Source of the DNA: Cyanobium gracile_A
Lineage (GTDB): Bacteria; Cyanobacteriota; Cyanobacteriia; PCC-6307; Cyanobiaceae
Assembly (NCBI RefSeq): GCF_034931305.1
Contig: NZ_JAYGHY010000004.1
Span: 1 to 64,000, forward strand
Direction of reading: 5' to 3'
Length of the DNA: 64,000 nt
The stretch's first letter is position 1. The number at the start of each line of letters is the position of its first letter. The position numbers were made by a program, and so were the translations under genes. Below the pieces are notes generated by a model. The model searched no databases. It saw only the letters and a list, made by a program, of their open reading frames with translations, and had not been told where the DNA came from. Below, piece by piece: positions 1 through 9,044 of the stretch.

Positions 1-117
1 CTGCGAAGCCTGCTGGCCCGCAGCGCCCGCTGGAGCGGCCCCCTGCTGGAGCGGCGCTGGCGGGCGACGCAGCGGGACCTGCGCAACGGCAGCGAAGCGA
101 TCGCCACGGAACTCTGA
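1..117 (+). CDS. C-terminal fragment of an unidentified protein
   Basis: An open frame runs from the first base to a TGA at 115-117 and gives 38 residues rich in Arg and Leu, ending in ATEL. The start lies outside the window. The frame has the strong GC third-position bias of its neighbours, so it is probably the true end of a gene, but too little is left to name a family. The next gene on the same strand begins 35 bases later. Confidence 0.5.
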   Translation: MRSLLARSARWSGPLLERRWRATQRDLRNGSEAIATEL

Positions 118-152
118 GCGGCGGCCATGATTGGGGGACCTCCCCGCCAGCC

Positions 153-620
153 ATGGACCGGACCGTTTCCGTCACCCACCCCGGCCCACACCGCCTGAGA
201 GCGTCCCTGCCGCACCTGGCCCTGCTGGCGAGCCTGCCATTGCTCGGGGCCGCACCGCTGCGGGCCGCCCCGGAGCTGCCCCCGTTTCCGCCCTCCGCCG
301 ACTTCCGCTCCCTGCAGCTGATCACCCTGGCCTGCAGTCGCGAGAACACGGCCGAACCCTGCGACAAAGCCCGCAGCCTGGCCAACCCCCTGCTCGACCA
401 CCCGCGCCTGCCGGCCAGCTGCAAGGACACGCTCTGGACGATCCGTCAGCGGTCGGTGGTGGCCGCCAGCAACAGCTTTGCGCGGCGTGAACCGATCGAC
501 CGGGCCGCCCGCAGTCTCACGGCCGTCTGCCGCCAGCAGTTGCCGACCGCCAAGCCGGCGAGCGATGCCGCCCCGAGGCCCCAGGGGGGCCTCAACCTGA
601 TCAATCCCAATCAAAACTGA
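153..620 (+). CDS. Small exported protein of unknown function
   Basis: A 155-residue protein. Residues about 14-38 form a hydrophobic, Ala/Leu-rich segment ending in a plausible signal-peptidase site (LRAAPE), so export to the periplasm or lumen is likely. The mature part has four cysteines spread over about 90 residues, which could form disulfides, and a Gln/Asn-rich tail. I do not recognise a named domain; it resembles the many short exported hypothetical proteins of marine and freshwater Synechococcus/Cyanobium. The ATG at 153 is chosen because it sits just before the signal-like segment. An overlapping frame starting at 131 is a shadow. Confidence 0.6.
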   Translation: MDRTVSVTHPGPHRLRASLPHLALLASLPLLGAAPLRAAPELPPFPPSADFRSLQLITLACSRENTAEPCDKARSLANPLLDHPRLPASCKDTLWTIRQRSVVAASNSFARREPIDRAARSLTAVCRQQLPTAKPASDAAPRPQGGLNLINPNQN

Positions 621-710
621 ACCGCTGGCCGGGCAGCAGGCTCTGCAGCTCCTGGCTCAGCTCGGCCATCATCAGTCGGCTTTGAGGTCCATGGCTGGGG
701 AGGATGAGGC

Positions 711-1133
711 TCAGGGCTTGGGCTGGGCGCCCTGGGGGCTTCCGGCCGCCGGGGCATCGATCAACGCCAGCAACTGGGTCGCGGTGTCGCGCATGAAGGC
801 CAGGCTCATCGGGGTGACGACCACGGCCTTGTCGGCCAGCTGGCAGAGGGGGCTGCGCTCGCCGTTGGCCTCACAGCTGCTCGAAAGCCCCAGCAGAGCA
901 TTGGTGAGCTTGCCCCGCAGGCAGGTTTCGGCCCCCGCCCCGGCCAGCACGGCCTCGGCGGCGGTGTGGGTGCGGCCCACTGCTTCGGCATAGGGAAGGG
1001 CCTTCGCAGCACCCATCACCGCCGCCCTCGCCGAGGACAGACTCAACACGACCGCTCCGGCTACGGCGACGGCAGCGGTGGCACCGAGGGCGGCGGCCGT
1101 GCTCAGGGCGTTGGGGAGCAACCGTGGCGCCAT
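711..1133 (-). CDS. Small exported or membrane-anchored protein of unknown function
   Basis: A 140-residue protein. Residues about 10-38 are a long Ala/Val-rich hydrophobic stretch that could be a signal peptide or a single membrane anchor. Three cysteines follow in the mature part (ETCLRG, SSSCEA, PLCQL), a pattern similar to the exported protein at 153-620. It is transcribed divergently from phosphoglucomutase, with 114 bases between the two starts. No domain recognised. The alternative frames over the same stretch lack a signal-like start and are treated as shadows. Confidence 0.55.
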   Translation of the reverse strand: MAPRLLPNALSTAAALGATAAVAVAGAVVLSLSSARAAVMGAAKALPYAEAVGRTHTAAEAVLAGAGAETCLRGKLTNALLGLSSSCEANGERSPLCQLADKAVVVTPMSLAFMRDTATQLLALIDAPAAGSPQGAQPKP

Positions 1134-1247
1134 GGGATGAAAGCAATTTGTCCCAGGCTAGCCAGCCCTGTCGACGCCACCAGCAGCAGGAGCGGAACAA
1201 TCGTCGGAGGTAGCTTGGGGCGTCCCCGACCCCCCAGGACGCCAGCC

Positions 1248-2894
1248 ATGGCGAAGACGACCGAGCTGCGTCAGGTGGCGCTGGAGCGACCCTTCGACGA
1301 CCAGAAGCCCGGCACCTCCGGTCTGCGCAAGAGCACCCGTCAATTCCAGACCCCCCACTACCTGGAGAGCTTCATCGAGGCCTCCCTGCGGGTGGTGCCC
1401 GGGGTTGAGGGGGGCACCCTGGTGGTCGGCGGCGACGGTCGTTACGGCAACCTCGCGGCGATCAGCGTCATCGCCCGCATGGCCTCGGCCCATGGGGTCA
1501 GTCGCCTGATCACCACCACCGGCGGCATCCTCTCCACGCCGGCGGCCTCCCACCTGATCCGCAGCCGCGGCGCCGTGGCCGGGATCATCCTTTCGGCCAG
1601 CCACAACCCCGGCGGCCTCGACGGCGACTTCGGCGTCAAGATCAACGGCGCCAACGGCGGGCCGGCCCCGGAATCGGTCACCGATGCCATCCATGCCGCC
1701 ACCCTCCACCTGGAGAGCTACCGCATCCTCGACGCCGAACCCCTGAACCTGGACGCCCCGGGGACAACCACCATCGGCGCGATGGCGGTGGAGGTGATCG
1801 ACGGGGTCGACGACTACGTGGCGTTGATGCAGAAGCTGTTCGACTTCGACCGCATCGCCGCCCTGCTGCGGGGCGACTTCCGCGTCGCCTTCGATGCCAT
1901 GCATGCCGTCACCGGCCCCTACGCCTCCCGCCTGTTCGAGGGGCTGCTGGGGGCCCCGGCCGGCACGGTTCGCAACGGCCTGCCACTGGCCGACTTCGGC
2001 GGCGGCCACCCCGACCCCAACCTCACCTACGCCCACGAGCTGGCCGATCTGCTGCTGACCGGCGGCGCCTACGACTTCGGCGCCGCCTGCGATGGCGATG
2101 GCGACCGCAACATGATCCTGGGGCGGAACTGCTTCGTGAATCCCAGCGACAGCCTGGCCGTGCTCACCGCCAACGCCACCCTGGCCCCCGGCTACGCCGA
2201 TGGCCTGGCCGGCGTGGCCCGCTCGATGCCCACCAGTGCCGCCGCCGACGTGGTGGCCGCCGAGCTGGGGATTCCCTGCTTCGAGACCCCCACGGGCTGG
2301 AAGTTCTTCGGCAACCTGCTCGATGCCGGGCGGATCACCCTCTGTGGCGAGGAGAGCTTCGGCACCGGCAGCAACCACATCCGCGAGAAGGACGGCCTCT
2401 GGGCCGTGCTGTTCTGGCTGCAGATCCTGGCGGTACGCGGCTGTTCGGTGGCGGAGGTGATGGCGGGCCACTGGAGCCGCTTCGGCCGCCACTACTACTC
2501 CCGCCATGACTACGAAGCCGTGGCCAGTGAGGCCGCCCATGGCCTCTACGACCGCATCTCCGGCAAGCTCGCCGCCCTGCCGGGCCAGGCCTTCGCCGGC
2601 CGCACGATCCGGGCCGCCGACGATTTCGGCTACACCGACCCGGTGGATGGCTCGATCAGCAAGGGCCAGGGCCTGCGGGTGCTGCTCGACGACGGCAGCC
2701 GGGTGGTGCTGCGGCTCTCGGGAACCGGCACCAAGGGGGCCACGCTGCGGGTGTATCTGGAGAGCTACGTGCCCCCCAGCGGCGATCTGAACCAGAACCC
2801 CCAGCTGGCCCTGAAGGATCTGATCGACGCCAGCGACGCCCTGGCGGAGATCCGCTCGCGGACCGGCATGACCCGTCCCACCGTGATCACCTGA
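1248..2894 (+). CDS. pgm: Phosphoglucomutase, alpha-D-glucose specific
   Basis: Interconverts glucose-1-phosphate and glucose-6-phosphate in the cytosol, at the entry and exit of glycogen metabolism. The 548-residue length fits the family. Diagnostic motifs are in order: an early TTGG segment near residue 88; the active-site loop SASHNPGG with the phosphoserine at about Ser118; the metal-binding DGDGDR loop near residue 282; and the C-terminal phosphate-binding SGTGTKG near residue 490. The frame is open upstream to 966, but the ATG at 1248 matches the family N-terminus (MAKTTELR...) and leaves room for a divergent promoter. A porin gene follows after 13 bases on the same strand. Confidence 0.95.
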   Translation: MAKTTELRQVALERPFDDQKPGTSGLRKSTRQFQTPHYLESFIEASLRVVPGVEGGTLVVGGDGRYGNLAAISVIARMASAHGVSRLITTTGGILSTPAASHLIRSRGAVAGIILSASHNPGGLDGDFGVKINGANGGPAPESVTDAIHAATLHLESYRILDAEPLNLDAPGTTTIGAMAVEVIDGVDDYVALMQKLFDFDRIAALLRGDFRVAFDAMHAVTGPYASRLFEGLLGAPAGTVRNGLPLADFGGGHPDPNLTYAHELADLLLTGGAYDFGAACDGDGDRNMILGRNCFVNPSDSLAVLTANATLAPGYADGLAGVARSMPTSAAADVVAAELGIPCFETPTGWKFFGNLLDAGRITLCGEESFGTGSNHIREKDGLWAVLFWLQILAVRGCSVAEVMAGHWSRFGRHYYSRHDYEAVASEAAHGLYDRISGKLAALPGQAFAGRTIRAADDFGYTDPVDGSISKGQGLRVLLDDGSRVVLRLSGTGTKGATLRVYLESYVPPSGDLNQNPQLALKDLIDASDALAEIRSRTGMTRPTVIT

Positions 2895-2907
2895 GGGGCC
2901 AGGGCCC

Positions 2908-4278
2908 ATGAGGCCACCGGTCGCCACCGTTGGCTGGCTGGCGGCCGCCTCGATCGGCTGTGCCGCCGGGCCCCTGCTGGCCCAGGAGCTGCCGCATGAC
3001 GTGCCGGTGCTGCCCCCCCCTGCCGCCACCGAAGCACTCGAAGCCACCGACTTCGCGCCCACCACCACGGTGAACCTGCAGATCAATGGCGCCCTGGGGG
3101 GCCTGCAGTACAGCGGCAGTGAGCGCGACAGCGCCAGCAACACCGGAGATGGAGCGCCGTTGCTGAACGGGGTGAGCTTCAACCACGAGGCCCGTCTGAC
3201 GATCGACACCAGCTTCACGGGCCAGGACCTGTTCCGGATCCGTTTTCGCAGTGGCAACTTCGCCCGCTCCGGCTTCTTCTCCAACCCGCCCACTCCGCTC
3301 ACCCGCCTCGACTTCGCCTTCCAGGAACCGGCCTGCGGTCGCAGTGAGGGGGCCTGCCCGACGGGGTTGATCACCATCAACAGGGCCTACCTGCAGCTTC
3401 CGCTCAGTCGCGAGATCCGCTTCACGATCGGGGCGCGGGTGATGCAGCTCGACATGCTTCCCGTCTGGCCGAGCGTCTACAACGCCTCCCCCATCCTCGA
3501 TCTGTTCCAGTACGCCGGAGCGCCGGGCGCCTACGGCAAACGGCTGGGTGGCGGCTTCGGTGTCTGGTGGCAACCCGGGGGGGACCTGCGGGGCCTGAGC
3601 CTCGGCTACGCCTACGTGGCTGGACGGGCCGGGGGTACGCCCCAGGGTGGCGGCCTGTTCGGCGGGGCCTCCTCCCAGACCAGCACCCTGCAGCTGGCCC
3701 TCAGCCGGCCGCAGTGGAACGTCACCGCCGCCTACAGCCTGAGCGGTCCCCAGGTGCGGTTGAGGGGGACGCCCCTGGCGAGCCAGCTGGCGGCGGGGGC
3801 CGGCGAGAGGAGCCTGGGATCCTTGTCGCTGGCGGGATACTGGCAGCCGCGCCGCTCCGGCTGGCTCCCCTCGGTCAGCGCCGGCTGGGGGCACGACACG
3901 TTCCGCTTCGCCTCCTACCCGGCGCCGGGCCTGTCGGAGGTGCGCAGCCGCTCCTGGTACACCGGCCTGGTGTGGAGCGATGTGCTTGGGGTGGGCAACA
4001 GCCTGGGGTTGGCCGTCGGCTCGCCCGCCCACGTGAGTGCCATCCAGACGCCGACGACCAGCAGCATCGACGACCGGGGGCTGGCCTTCGAGGTCTTCTA
4101 CCGGATCCAGCTCAGCGATGAACTCTCCCTGACACCCGCGGTGTTCTGGCTACCGCGCCCGCGCGGCGCCCTCACCGGCAGCTCGGATGTCTCCGAGGCC
4201 CTGCGCTTTCCTCCGGCCTCTGGAGAGGCCAGCCTGGGGGTCTGGGCCGGCCTGATCAGAACCACGCTTCGGTTCTGA
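2908..4278 (+). CDS. Outer-membrane porin, cyanobacterial iron-uptake/OprB-like, without SLH domain
   Basis: A 456-residue protein with an N-terminal signal peptide (about residues 1-25, ending near LLAQE), followed by alternating-polarity segments typical of a beta-barrel. It ends in Phe (TTLRF), the usual C-terminal signature read by the BAM machinery. The stretch around FTGQDLFRIRFRSGNF resembles the barrel start of cyanobacterial iron-uptake porins. Those proteins normally carry an S-layer-homology domain and coiled coil before the barrel; neither is present here, so this is a short variant. A Cys pair (PACGRSEGACPTG) could form a disulfide in a loop. The 13-base gap to pgm suggests co-transcription, though the functional link is unclear. 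Confidence 0.7.
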   Translation: MRPPVATVGWLAAASIGCAAGPLLAQELPHDVPVLPPPAATEALEATDFAPTTTVNLQINGALGGLQYSGSERDSASNTGDGAPLLNGVSFNHEARLTIDTSFTGQDLFRIRFRSGNFARSGFFSNPPTPLTRLDFAFQEPACGRSEGACPTGLITINRAYLQLPLSREIRFTIGARVMQLDMLPVWPSVYNASPILDLFQYAGAPGAYGKRLGGGFGVWWQPGGDLRGLSLGYAYVAGRAGGTPQGGGLFGGASSQTSTLQLALSRPQWNVTAAYSLSGPQVRLRGTPLASQLAAGAGERSLGSLSLAGYWQPRRSGWLPSVSAGWGHDTFRFASYPAPGLSEVRSRSWYTGLVWSDVLGVGNSLGLAVGSPAHVSAIQTPTTSSIDDRGLAFEVFYRIQLSDELSLTPAVFWLPRPRGALTGSSDVSEALRFPPASGEASLGVWAGLIRTTLRF

Positions 4279-4324
4279 TCGGCGCAGGGTCAGCGCCCCC
4301 GCCGGATCAACCGAACCAGACAGA

Positions 4325-5518
4325 TCAACCGAACCAATTGAGAAAACGCTGGATCACCACCGCGTTGCTGATGTCGACGAAGAAACCCGACACCAGCGGA
4401 ACCACGATGAAGGCCCTGTGGGCGGCACCGTATTTCTGGACCACAGCCGCCATGTTGGCCATCGCCGTGGGGGTGGCCCCCAGGGAAATCCCCCCGAAAC
4501 CGGCACAGATCACCGCAGCTTCATAATCGCTCCCCATCACCTTGAACACCACGAACAGCGCGAACAGGAACGACGCCACGAACTGCGCCGCAAGCATGGC
4601 CAGGATGGGCCCTGCCAGGGAGGCGATCGTCCAGAGCTGAAGGCTCATCAGAGACATCGTCAGGAAGATGCCCAGAGCAATATCGGAGACGATGGCCAGG
4701 GAACGTGGCGCGGCCAGGTAGCGGATCGGCAGCAGCCGCGGCACGGTGTTGGTGAGGAAGATCGCTGCGAACAGGCAGCACACGAACAGGGGCAGGTTGC
4801 TGCCGGCCGCCCGCAGGGTTTCGTGCAGCACCTCCCCCAGGCCCAGGCTCACGTTGAGCCAGAACAGAGTGCGCAGCAGGCTGAAATATGTCACCGGCTC
4901 CTGCTCACTCTCTGGACTGAGGCTCTCCACCCCCGCCGCGGCCACAGCCGGCTGCAGCCGGTTGCCGCGAATCAGGATGCGGGCAATCGGCCCACCCATC
5001 AGAGAAGCGAGAACGAGCCCGAAAGTGGCGCAAGCGATGCCGATCTCCAGGGCATTGCTGATGCCATGGACTTCATAGAATCGCGGCGCCCAGGCGATGG
5101 CCGTGCCGTGGCCGCCGAGCAGGGACACCGACCCCCCCAGCAGGCCCACCAGGGGATTCAATCCCAGCAGCGAAGCCGTACCGATCCCGATGAGATTCTG
5201 CAGGATCATGTAACCCACGGTGGTCCCCACCAGGATCAGCAGGGGCCAACCGCCAGAAAGCAGCGTCTTGATGTCGGCGTTGAGGCCGATGGCTGCAAAG
5301 AAGTAGAGCAGCAGAAAATCCCGCGTCAGCAGGTTGAAGCTGATCTCTGTACCATTAAAGGCATGGATCAAGGCCAGCAGAATGCAGACCAGCAAGCCAC
5401 TGGTGACCGGCTCTGGAATATTGAATTCCCGCAGGAGGGCAACTTTTCGATTCAACCAGCGACCGATCGCAAGCACCACGATGGCGATATTGAAGGTGGC
5501 AAAACTTTCAAACTGCAT
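4325..5518 (-). CDS. gltS: Sodium/glutamate symporter
   Basis: An inner-membrane, Na+-coupled glutamate carrier. The 397 residues are almost wholly hydrophobic, with about ten membrane segments in two repeats. The Gly-rich LGGSVSLLGGHGTAIAW in the first half and GFGGISLGATPTAMANM in the second are the two re-entrant-loop signatures of the ESS/GltS family. An N-terminal stretch (FNIPEPVTSGLL) is also typical. The ATG at 5518 begins directly at the first segment. The gene following it on the minus strand is convergent with the porin. Base composition is slightly less GC-rich than its neighbours, but not enough to argue for recent transfer. Confidence 0.92.
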   Translation of the reverse strand: MQFESFATFNIAIVVLAIGRWLNRKVALLREFNIPEPVTSGLLVCILLALIHAFNGTEISFNLLTRDFLLLYFFAAIGLNADIKTLLSGGWPLLILVGTTVGYMILQNLIGIGTASLLGLNPLVGLLGGSVSLLGGHGTAIAWAPRFYEVHGISNALEIGIACATFGLVLASLMGGPIARILIRGNRLQPAVAAAGVESLSPESEQEPVTYFSLLRTLFWLNVSLGLGEVLHETLRAAGSNLPLFVCCLFAAIFLTNTVPRLLPIRYLAAPRSLAIVSDIALGIFLTMSLMSLQLWTIASLAGPILAMLAAQFVASFLFALFVVFKVMGSDYEAAVICAGFGGISLGATPTAMANMAAVVQKYGAAHRAFIVVPLVSGFFVDISNAVVIQRFLNWFG

Positions 5519-5524
5519 GGCGAA

Positions 5525-6025
5525 TCAGTCACAACCCTGGACAGAAATGCGATAACTGAAACCAATGGCCGCCGGCGCGCTGGAGGATCCCACCCGGAAA
5601 TTCATCAGCCTGGTGCGCTTGCCGGGAACGGCCTGGAAAGGCCCGAACATCCGGCCCGTGCCTGGCTCAAAGGTTGGTGTTTCGTTGATCACCTGCAGGT
5701 TGCTGCCGTCGGTGAACACCATGAAACCCGACACCGGGAAGCTGGCGCGCTCGGTGGAGGCCGAGGTGAAGAAGAAGCGATAACTGCGGAAGTTGCGATC
5801 CACGATGAAGTCGGTGTTCCAGTTCGTGCGGCCCACGAGCCGGTCTGGGCCGATCCGCTTGGACACCACCGGGTTGCCGCCGCCCCCCAGCGGCATCAGA
5901 AAGCGGCAACTGGCCTGCGCCGCCGGAACACCGGTGGCCGCGGTGGCGGCAAGGGCCGTGAGGGTGGCAAGGGTCGCACGGTTCACAGTCAAGGGCTTGG
6001 CGAAGAGATCAGTAACGAGCAGCAT
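5525..6025 (-). CDS. Exported protein of unknown function
   Basis: A 166-residue protein starting at the ATG at 6025, which is followed by a signal peptide (residues about 1-38, ending in PAAQASC). The frame is open further upstream to 6184, but the extra 53 residues are Arg-rich and overlap the end of the transporter gene at 6114, so they are left out. The mature part is beta-rich with many Phe and Arg residues and one Cys near each end (SCRF, QGCD), which may pair. No known domain recognised. It ends 6 bases before the gltS start, so the two are probably co-transcribed. Confidence 0.6.
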   Translation of the reverse strand: MLLVTDLFAKPLTVNRATLATLTALAATAATGVPAAQASCRFLMPLGGGGNPVVSKRIGPDRLVGRTNWNTDFIVDRNFRSYRFFFTSASTERASFPVSGFMVFTDGSNLQVINETPTFEPGTGRMFGPFQAVPGKRTRLMNFRVGSSSAPAAIGFSYRISVQGCD

Positions 6026-6113
6026 GACAGCCGGCTGCAACACCCTCCACCAACGTTCTTGGGACGATGGCGTCCAACGCCGGCGGCACGGGGAGCAGGC
6101 CGTGATCACTGGT

Positions 6114-7118
6114 CTAATCCTCACCCGCTGGGGTGAGAAGGATAGCGTCCTGCTGCTGGCGTTCGGAATGAACCCAGATCGCAATCATGCCAGCAAGAGG
6201 GATCGAAAGGAACACCCCCAACAGGCCTGCAACCCGCTGTCCGATGAACAGGGCTAAAAAGAGAATCACCGGATTGAGCTCCATCGCGTCGCCCATCACC
6301 TTCGGCCGGACGATGTTGTCCTGAATCTGACCGAGCAGCACGGACGCGATCAAGACCCGTAAGCCGATGTCTCCCCCCTGGGAGGCGAAGACCATCAACG
6401 AGATCAACACGATGCCGAGGGTGGCGCCGATCCCCGGAATCACATCAAGGACCCCCACAATCACCGCCAGAATCAAGCTGTACTTCACACCCAGCAGCGG
6501 GAAGATCACGGCCGTTGAGACGGTCAGAAACACCATCAGCAGCAGCTGACCGCGAATGAATCCCAGAACGCTCTGCAGAAAGGTCACGGCGAAACGATCA
6601 CGGTGCTGCTCAGGAATCAGCCCCAGGAATCCATTCCAGAGCTTCTCGCCGTCGATCAGCATGTAGAGACTGATCACCGCACCGAAAATACCCGTGAAGA
6701 CCCCGGAAAAAACGGTTTGCAACAACCCCAGGCCCGTCAGCAACCCCTCCTGCAGCAACGTGGTGATTCTGTCGAATCCATAGGTTTTGAGGTAGTGATG
6801 CAGGGGCGTGAGGTCCTGCTGTTTCAAGGTGCCCTGCAGATCCAGCAGCAGACCCTGGCCCTGGTTCAGCACCTGCAGGCCAATGCCAGTGACGAATCCG
6901 ACCAGGAGGATCAGGGCACCGAAGGCAACGGCGGCAATCGACCATCCCCGCGGCAGATAGCTGCACAGCCACTTCACCGGGACGTTCAGCAGGGACGCCA
7001 CAATGGCGGCGGCCGTGAACACTGCAATCGTGCCTGAAAAGTAATTGAAGATCACCACCGTGACTCCGATGCAGGCCATCAGCAGGAGATAGCGAACGAG
7101 ATTGGTGGTGCTGATCAT
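6114..7118 (-). CDS. AI-2E family transporter (PerM/TqsA-like membrane protein)
   Basis: A 334-residue membrane protein of the AI-2 exporter superfamily (UPF0118). It has about eight hydrophobic segments, with paired helices at the N-terminus, a soluble central stretch (about residues 80-140), then the family signatures: the VGVLDVIPGIGATLG loop, the QIQDNIVRPKVMG motif and a final helix pair. Family members move small molecules or ions, including quorum signals in a few species; the substrate cannot be read from sequence. Start ATG at 7118. The next gene upstream on this strand is glutaminase, 74 bases away. Confidence 0.88.
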   Translation of the reverse strand: MISTTNLVRYLLLMACIGVTVVIFNYFSGTIAVFTAAAIVASLLNVPVKWLCSYLPRGWSIAAVAFGALILLVGFVTGIGLQVLNQGQGLLLDLQGTLKQQDLTPLHHYLKTYGFDRITTLLQEGLLTGLGLLQTVFSGVFTGIFGAVISLYMLIDGEKLWNGFLGLIPEQHRDRFAVTFLQSVLGFIRGQLLLMVFLTVSTAVIFPLLGVKYSLILAVIVGVLDVIPGIGATLGIVLISLMVFASQGGDIGLRVLIASVLLGQIQDNIVRPKVMGDAMELNPVILFLALFIGQRVAGLLGVFLSIPLAGMIAIWVHSERQQQDAILLTPAGED

Positions 7119-7192
7119 TGCGACCCAAGGACCCCTGCTGAGGCTGGATCGTAGACAGGCGAGGCCGTCATCTCCCTGGCAGCGGCCCTGAT

Positions 7193-8179
7193 TCAGCGGC
7201 TCCCCTCGGGCCGGGAGGCGAACAGGTTCAGACCCAGCCGCTCCGAGAGGAAGCGCGCCGTGAGCTGGCCGCGCACACTGTTGCCCGCCTCATCGAGGGG
7301 TGGCGAATACGTCGCCAGGCCCCCCTTGCCCGGGGCCACCGTGATCATGCCGCCGGCCACGCCGCTCTTCCCCGGCAGGCCGGTGGCATACAACCAGTCG
7401 CCGGAGGTTTCGTACAGCCCGGCGGTGACCATCACCGCCAGCACGTGCTGGCAATGGATCGCCTCGATCACCTGCTCACCCGTGACCGGCTGACGCCCCC
7501 CGTTGGCCAGGGTGGCGGCCATCACGGCCAGGTCGGCCGCGGTGACACTGAGGGAACACTGGCGGGTGTAGAGCTCGGTGGCCTCGTCGGGATCCCACCA
7601 GATGCGGTCATGGTCGCTCAGCAGGGTGGCCAGACCGGCATTGCGGCGATTGCTGGCCAGCTCTGAATCGAAGACCCGCCCGTCGACCTCCAGCCGCCGG
7701 CCGGCGAAACGGGAGAAGCCGTCCTGGATGAAGGCCCATTTGTCTTCGCTGCTGGCCCCTGGCGCCAGGCTGGTGGCGGCGATCGCTCCGGCGTTCACCA
7801 TCGGATTGGACAGGCCCTCGCCGCTGCGCTCCACCGCCAGAACGGAGTTGAACGGCAGGCCGGTGCTGTTGACGCCGAGCTTCTCGCGGGCCTCCTGCTC
7901 ACCAATGGCCTGGCAGATCAACGCAAACAGGAACGGCTTGGAGATGCTCTGGATGCTGAAGGCCACCCGGGCTTCGCCCGCCTCGAACAACGCCCCCCCA
8001 CAACTCGACACACAGAGACCGAAATGCTCGGGAGCGGCCGCCGCCAGGGCGGGGATGTAGTCGGCCACCTGGCCATCCAGAACCGGCGCGAAGCGGCCGT
8101 GGGCCTCCGCCACCAGCTCCTGCACCACTTCGGCGGTGGGCAGGTGGCCGTTGGACACCCATTCGGAAACGGACCACAT
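7193..8179 (-). CDS. glsA: Glutaminase
   Basis: Hydrolyses L-glutamine to glutamate and ammonia in the cytosol. It belongs to the serine-dependent, beta-lactamase-like glutaminase family. Visible signatures are the SISKPF motif carrying the catalytic Ser-x-x-Lys, NPMVNAGAIA, the YTRQCSL segment, and the Gly-rich LPGKSGVAGG loop near the C-terminus. The frame extends to a TTG at 8218, but the ATG at 8179 (MWSVSEW) gives 328 residues, closer to the usual length of about 310. The Anbu peptidase gene lies immediately upstream on the same strand with a 57-base gap, so co-transcription is possible. Glutamate release here fits a theme with gltS nearby, but that link is inference. Confidence 0.92.
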   Translation of the reverse strand: MWSVSEWVSNGHLPTAEVVQELVAEAHGRFAPVLDGQVADYIPALAAAAPEHFGLCVSSCGGALFEAGEARVAFSIQSISKPFLFALICQAIGEQEAREKLGVNSTGLPFNSVLAVERSGEGLSNPMVNAGAIAATSLAPGASSEDKWAFIQDGFSRFAGRRLEVDGRVFDSELASNRRNAGLATLLSDHDRIWWDPDEATELYTRQCSLSVTAADLAVMAATLANGGRQPVTGEQVIEAIHCQHVLAVMVTAGLYETSGDWLYATGLPGKSGVAGGMITVAPGKGGLATYSPPLDEAGNSVRGQLTARFLSERLGLNLFASRPEGSR

Positions 8180-8236
8180 GGCGGTACAGGGCAGAGGGAG
8201 CAAACGCGTCAGGCACAACCGGGGCTTGCGGCAGGT

Positions 8237-8998
8237 TCAGCCCGACGAGGCCTGCTCCCAGGGAAAGCTGGGCAGGCGATGCAGGGCTTCCCGTTGGGCG
8301 TCGCTCCAGGTCTCGACCATGGCGGCCAGCTCAGGAGCCTCCGCCCCCAAGGTCAACTGGTGGGCCAGCGCCAGGGCATCCGCGGGAAGGATGGCCAGCT
8401 CAAACGGGGGGCCCACGGTGAGATTGGAGCGCTGGGTGAGCACCTCCGAGATCAGGCAGAGCCGGGCGGCATCCTCCAGGGAGAGGTTGGTGTGGCCCAC
8501 GTTATCGAGGGGGGGTTTGCCGTATTTCGTCTCACCGATCTGCAGGTAGGGCGTTTCGCGGGTGGCCATGATGGCGTTGCCCTGGGGATAAACCAGGTAC
8601 AGACCGTGGGCCTCCCCGGCGATCTGGCCACCCAGGATGAAGGAGGCCCCCGCACTGGCGCCCGCCTGCTGCAGGGCGGCAGCATTCTCCTGCTGCACCG
8701 CCACGCTCACCCGGCCGATGTAGGCGGCCGCTTCGAACAGATAATCGCAGGAGCGCAGATCCCGGACCCCTGCGACGAACGCCTCGGCCGGCCGGTCGAG
8801 ATCCCGGCGGATCCAGCTGATCACGGCCTGGGTGGTGGCCAGATTTCCCGCCGCCAGGAGCACGAACAGCCGATCCGATGACGGCTGAAAGACATGCATC
8901 TTGCTGTAGCTGGAGATGTAATCAACTCCCGCATTTGTACGGGAATCGGAGACCATCACCAGGCCCTTCTCCAGCCAGTAGCCGATGCAATACGTCAC
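8237..8998 (-). CDS. Anbu, proteasome-related N-terminal-threonine peptidase
   Basis: A 253-residue protein of the proteasome-beta fold called Anbu (ancestral beta subunit, or bacterial proteasome-type protease). The GTG at 8998 is chosen because it places TYCIG directly after the initiator Met. Removing the Met would expose Thr1 as nucleophile, with Asp17 in SDSRTNAG and Lys32 in SKM at the expected catalytic spacing. The frame opens at 9022, but that would bury the Thr behind nine residues. Anbu genes commonly sit beside a transglutaminase-like protein, an alpha-E protein and an ATP-grasp-like protein; none is present here, and the neighbour is a glutaminase. Physiological substrates of this family are not well defined. 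Confidence 0.82.
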   Translation of the reverse strand: MTYCIGYWLEKGLVMVSDSRTNAGVDYISSYSKMHVFQPSSDRLFVLLAAGNLATTQAVISWIRRDLDRPAEAFVAGVRDLRSCDYLFEAAAYIGRVSVAVQQENAAALQQAGASAGASFILGGQIAGEAHGLYLVYPQGNAIMATRETPYLQIGETKYGKPPLDNVGHTNLSLEDAARLCLISEVLTQRSNLTVGPPFELAILPADALALAHQLTLGAEAPELAAMVETWSDAQREALHRLPSFPWEQASSG

Positions 8999-9044
8999 CG
9001 TGAAAGGCAGCAGATATGGCAATTGAAGGCTAGCTCATTGCCTC

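Noticed and set aside
1158..3380. A 740-residue minus-strand frame antisense to pgm
   Set aside because: Rich in Gly, Ala, Gln and His with no motif; a mirror of the GC-biased pgm codons.
4418..6136. A 572-residue plus-strand frame antisense to gltS
   Set aside because: His/Gln/Arg-rich composition with no hydrophobic core, and the opposite strand has clear families.
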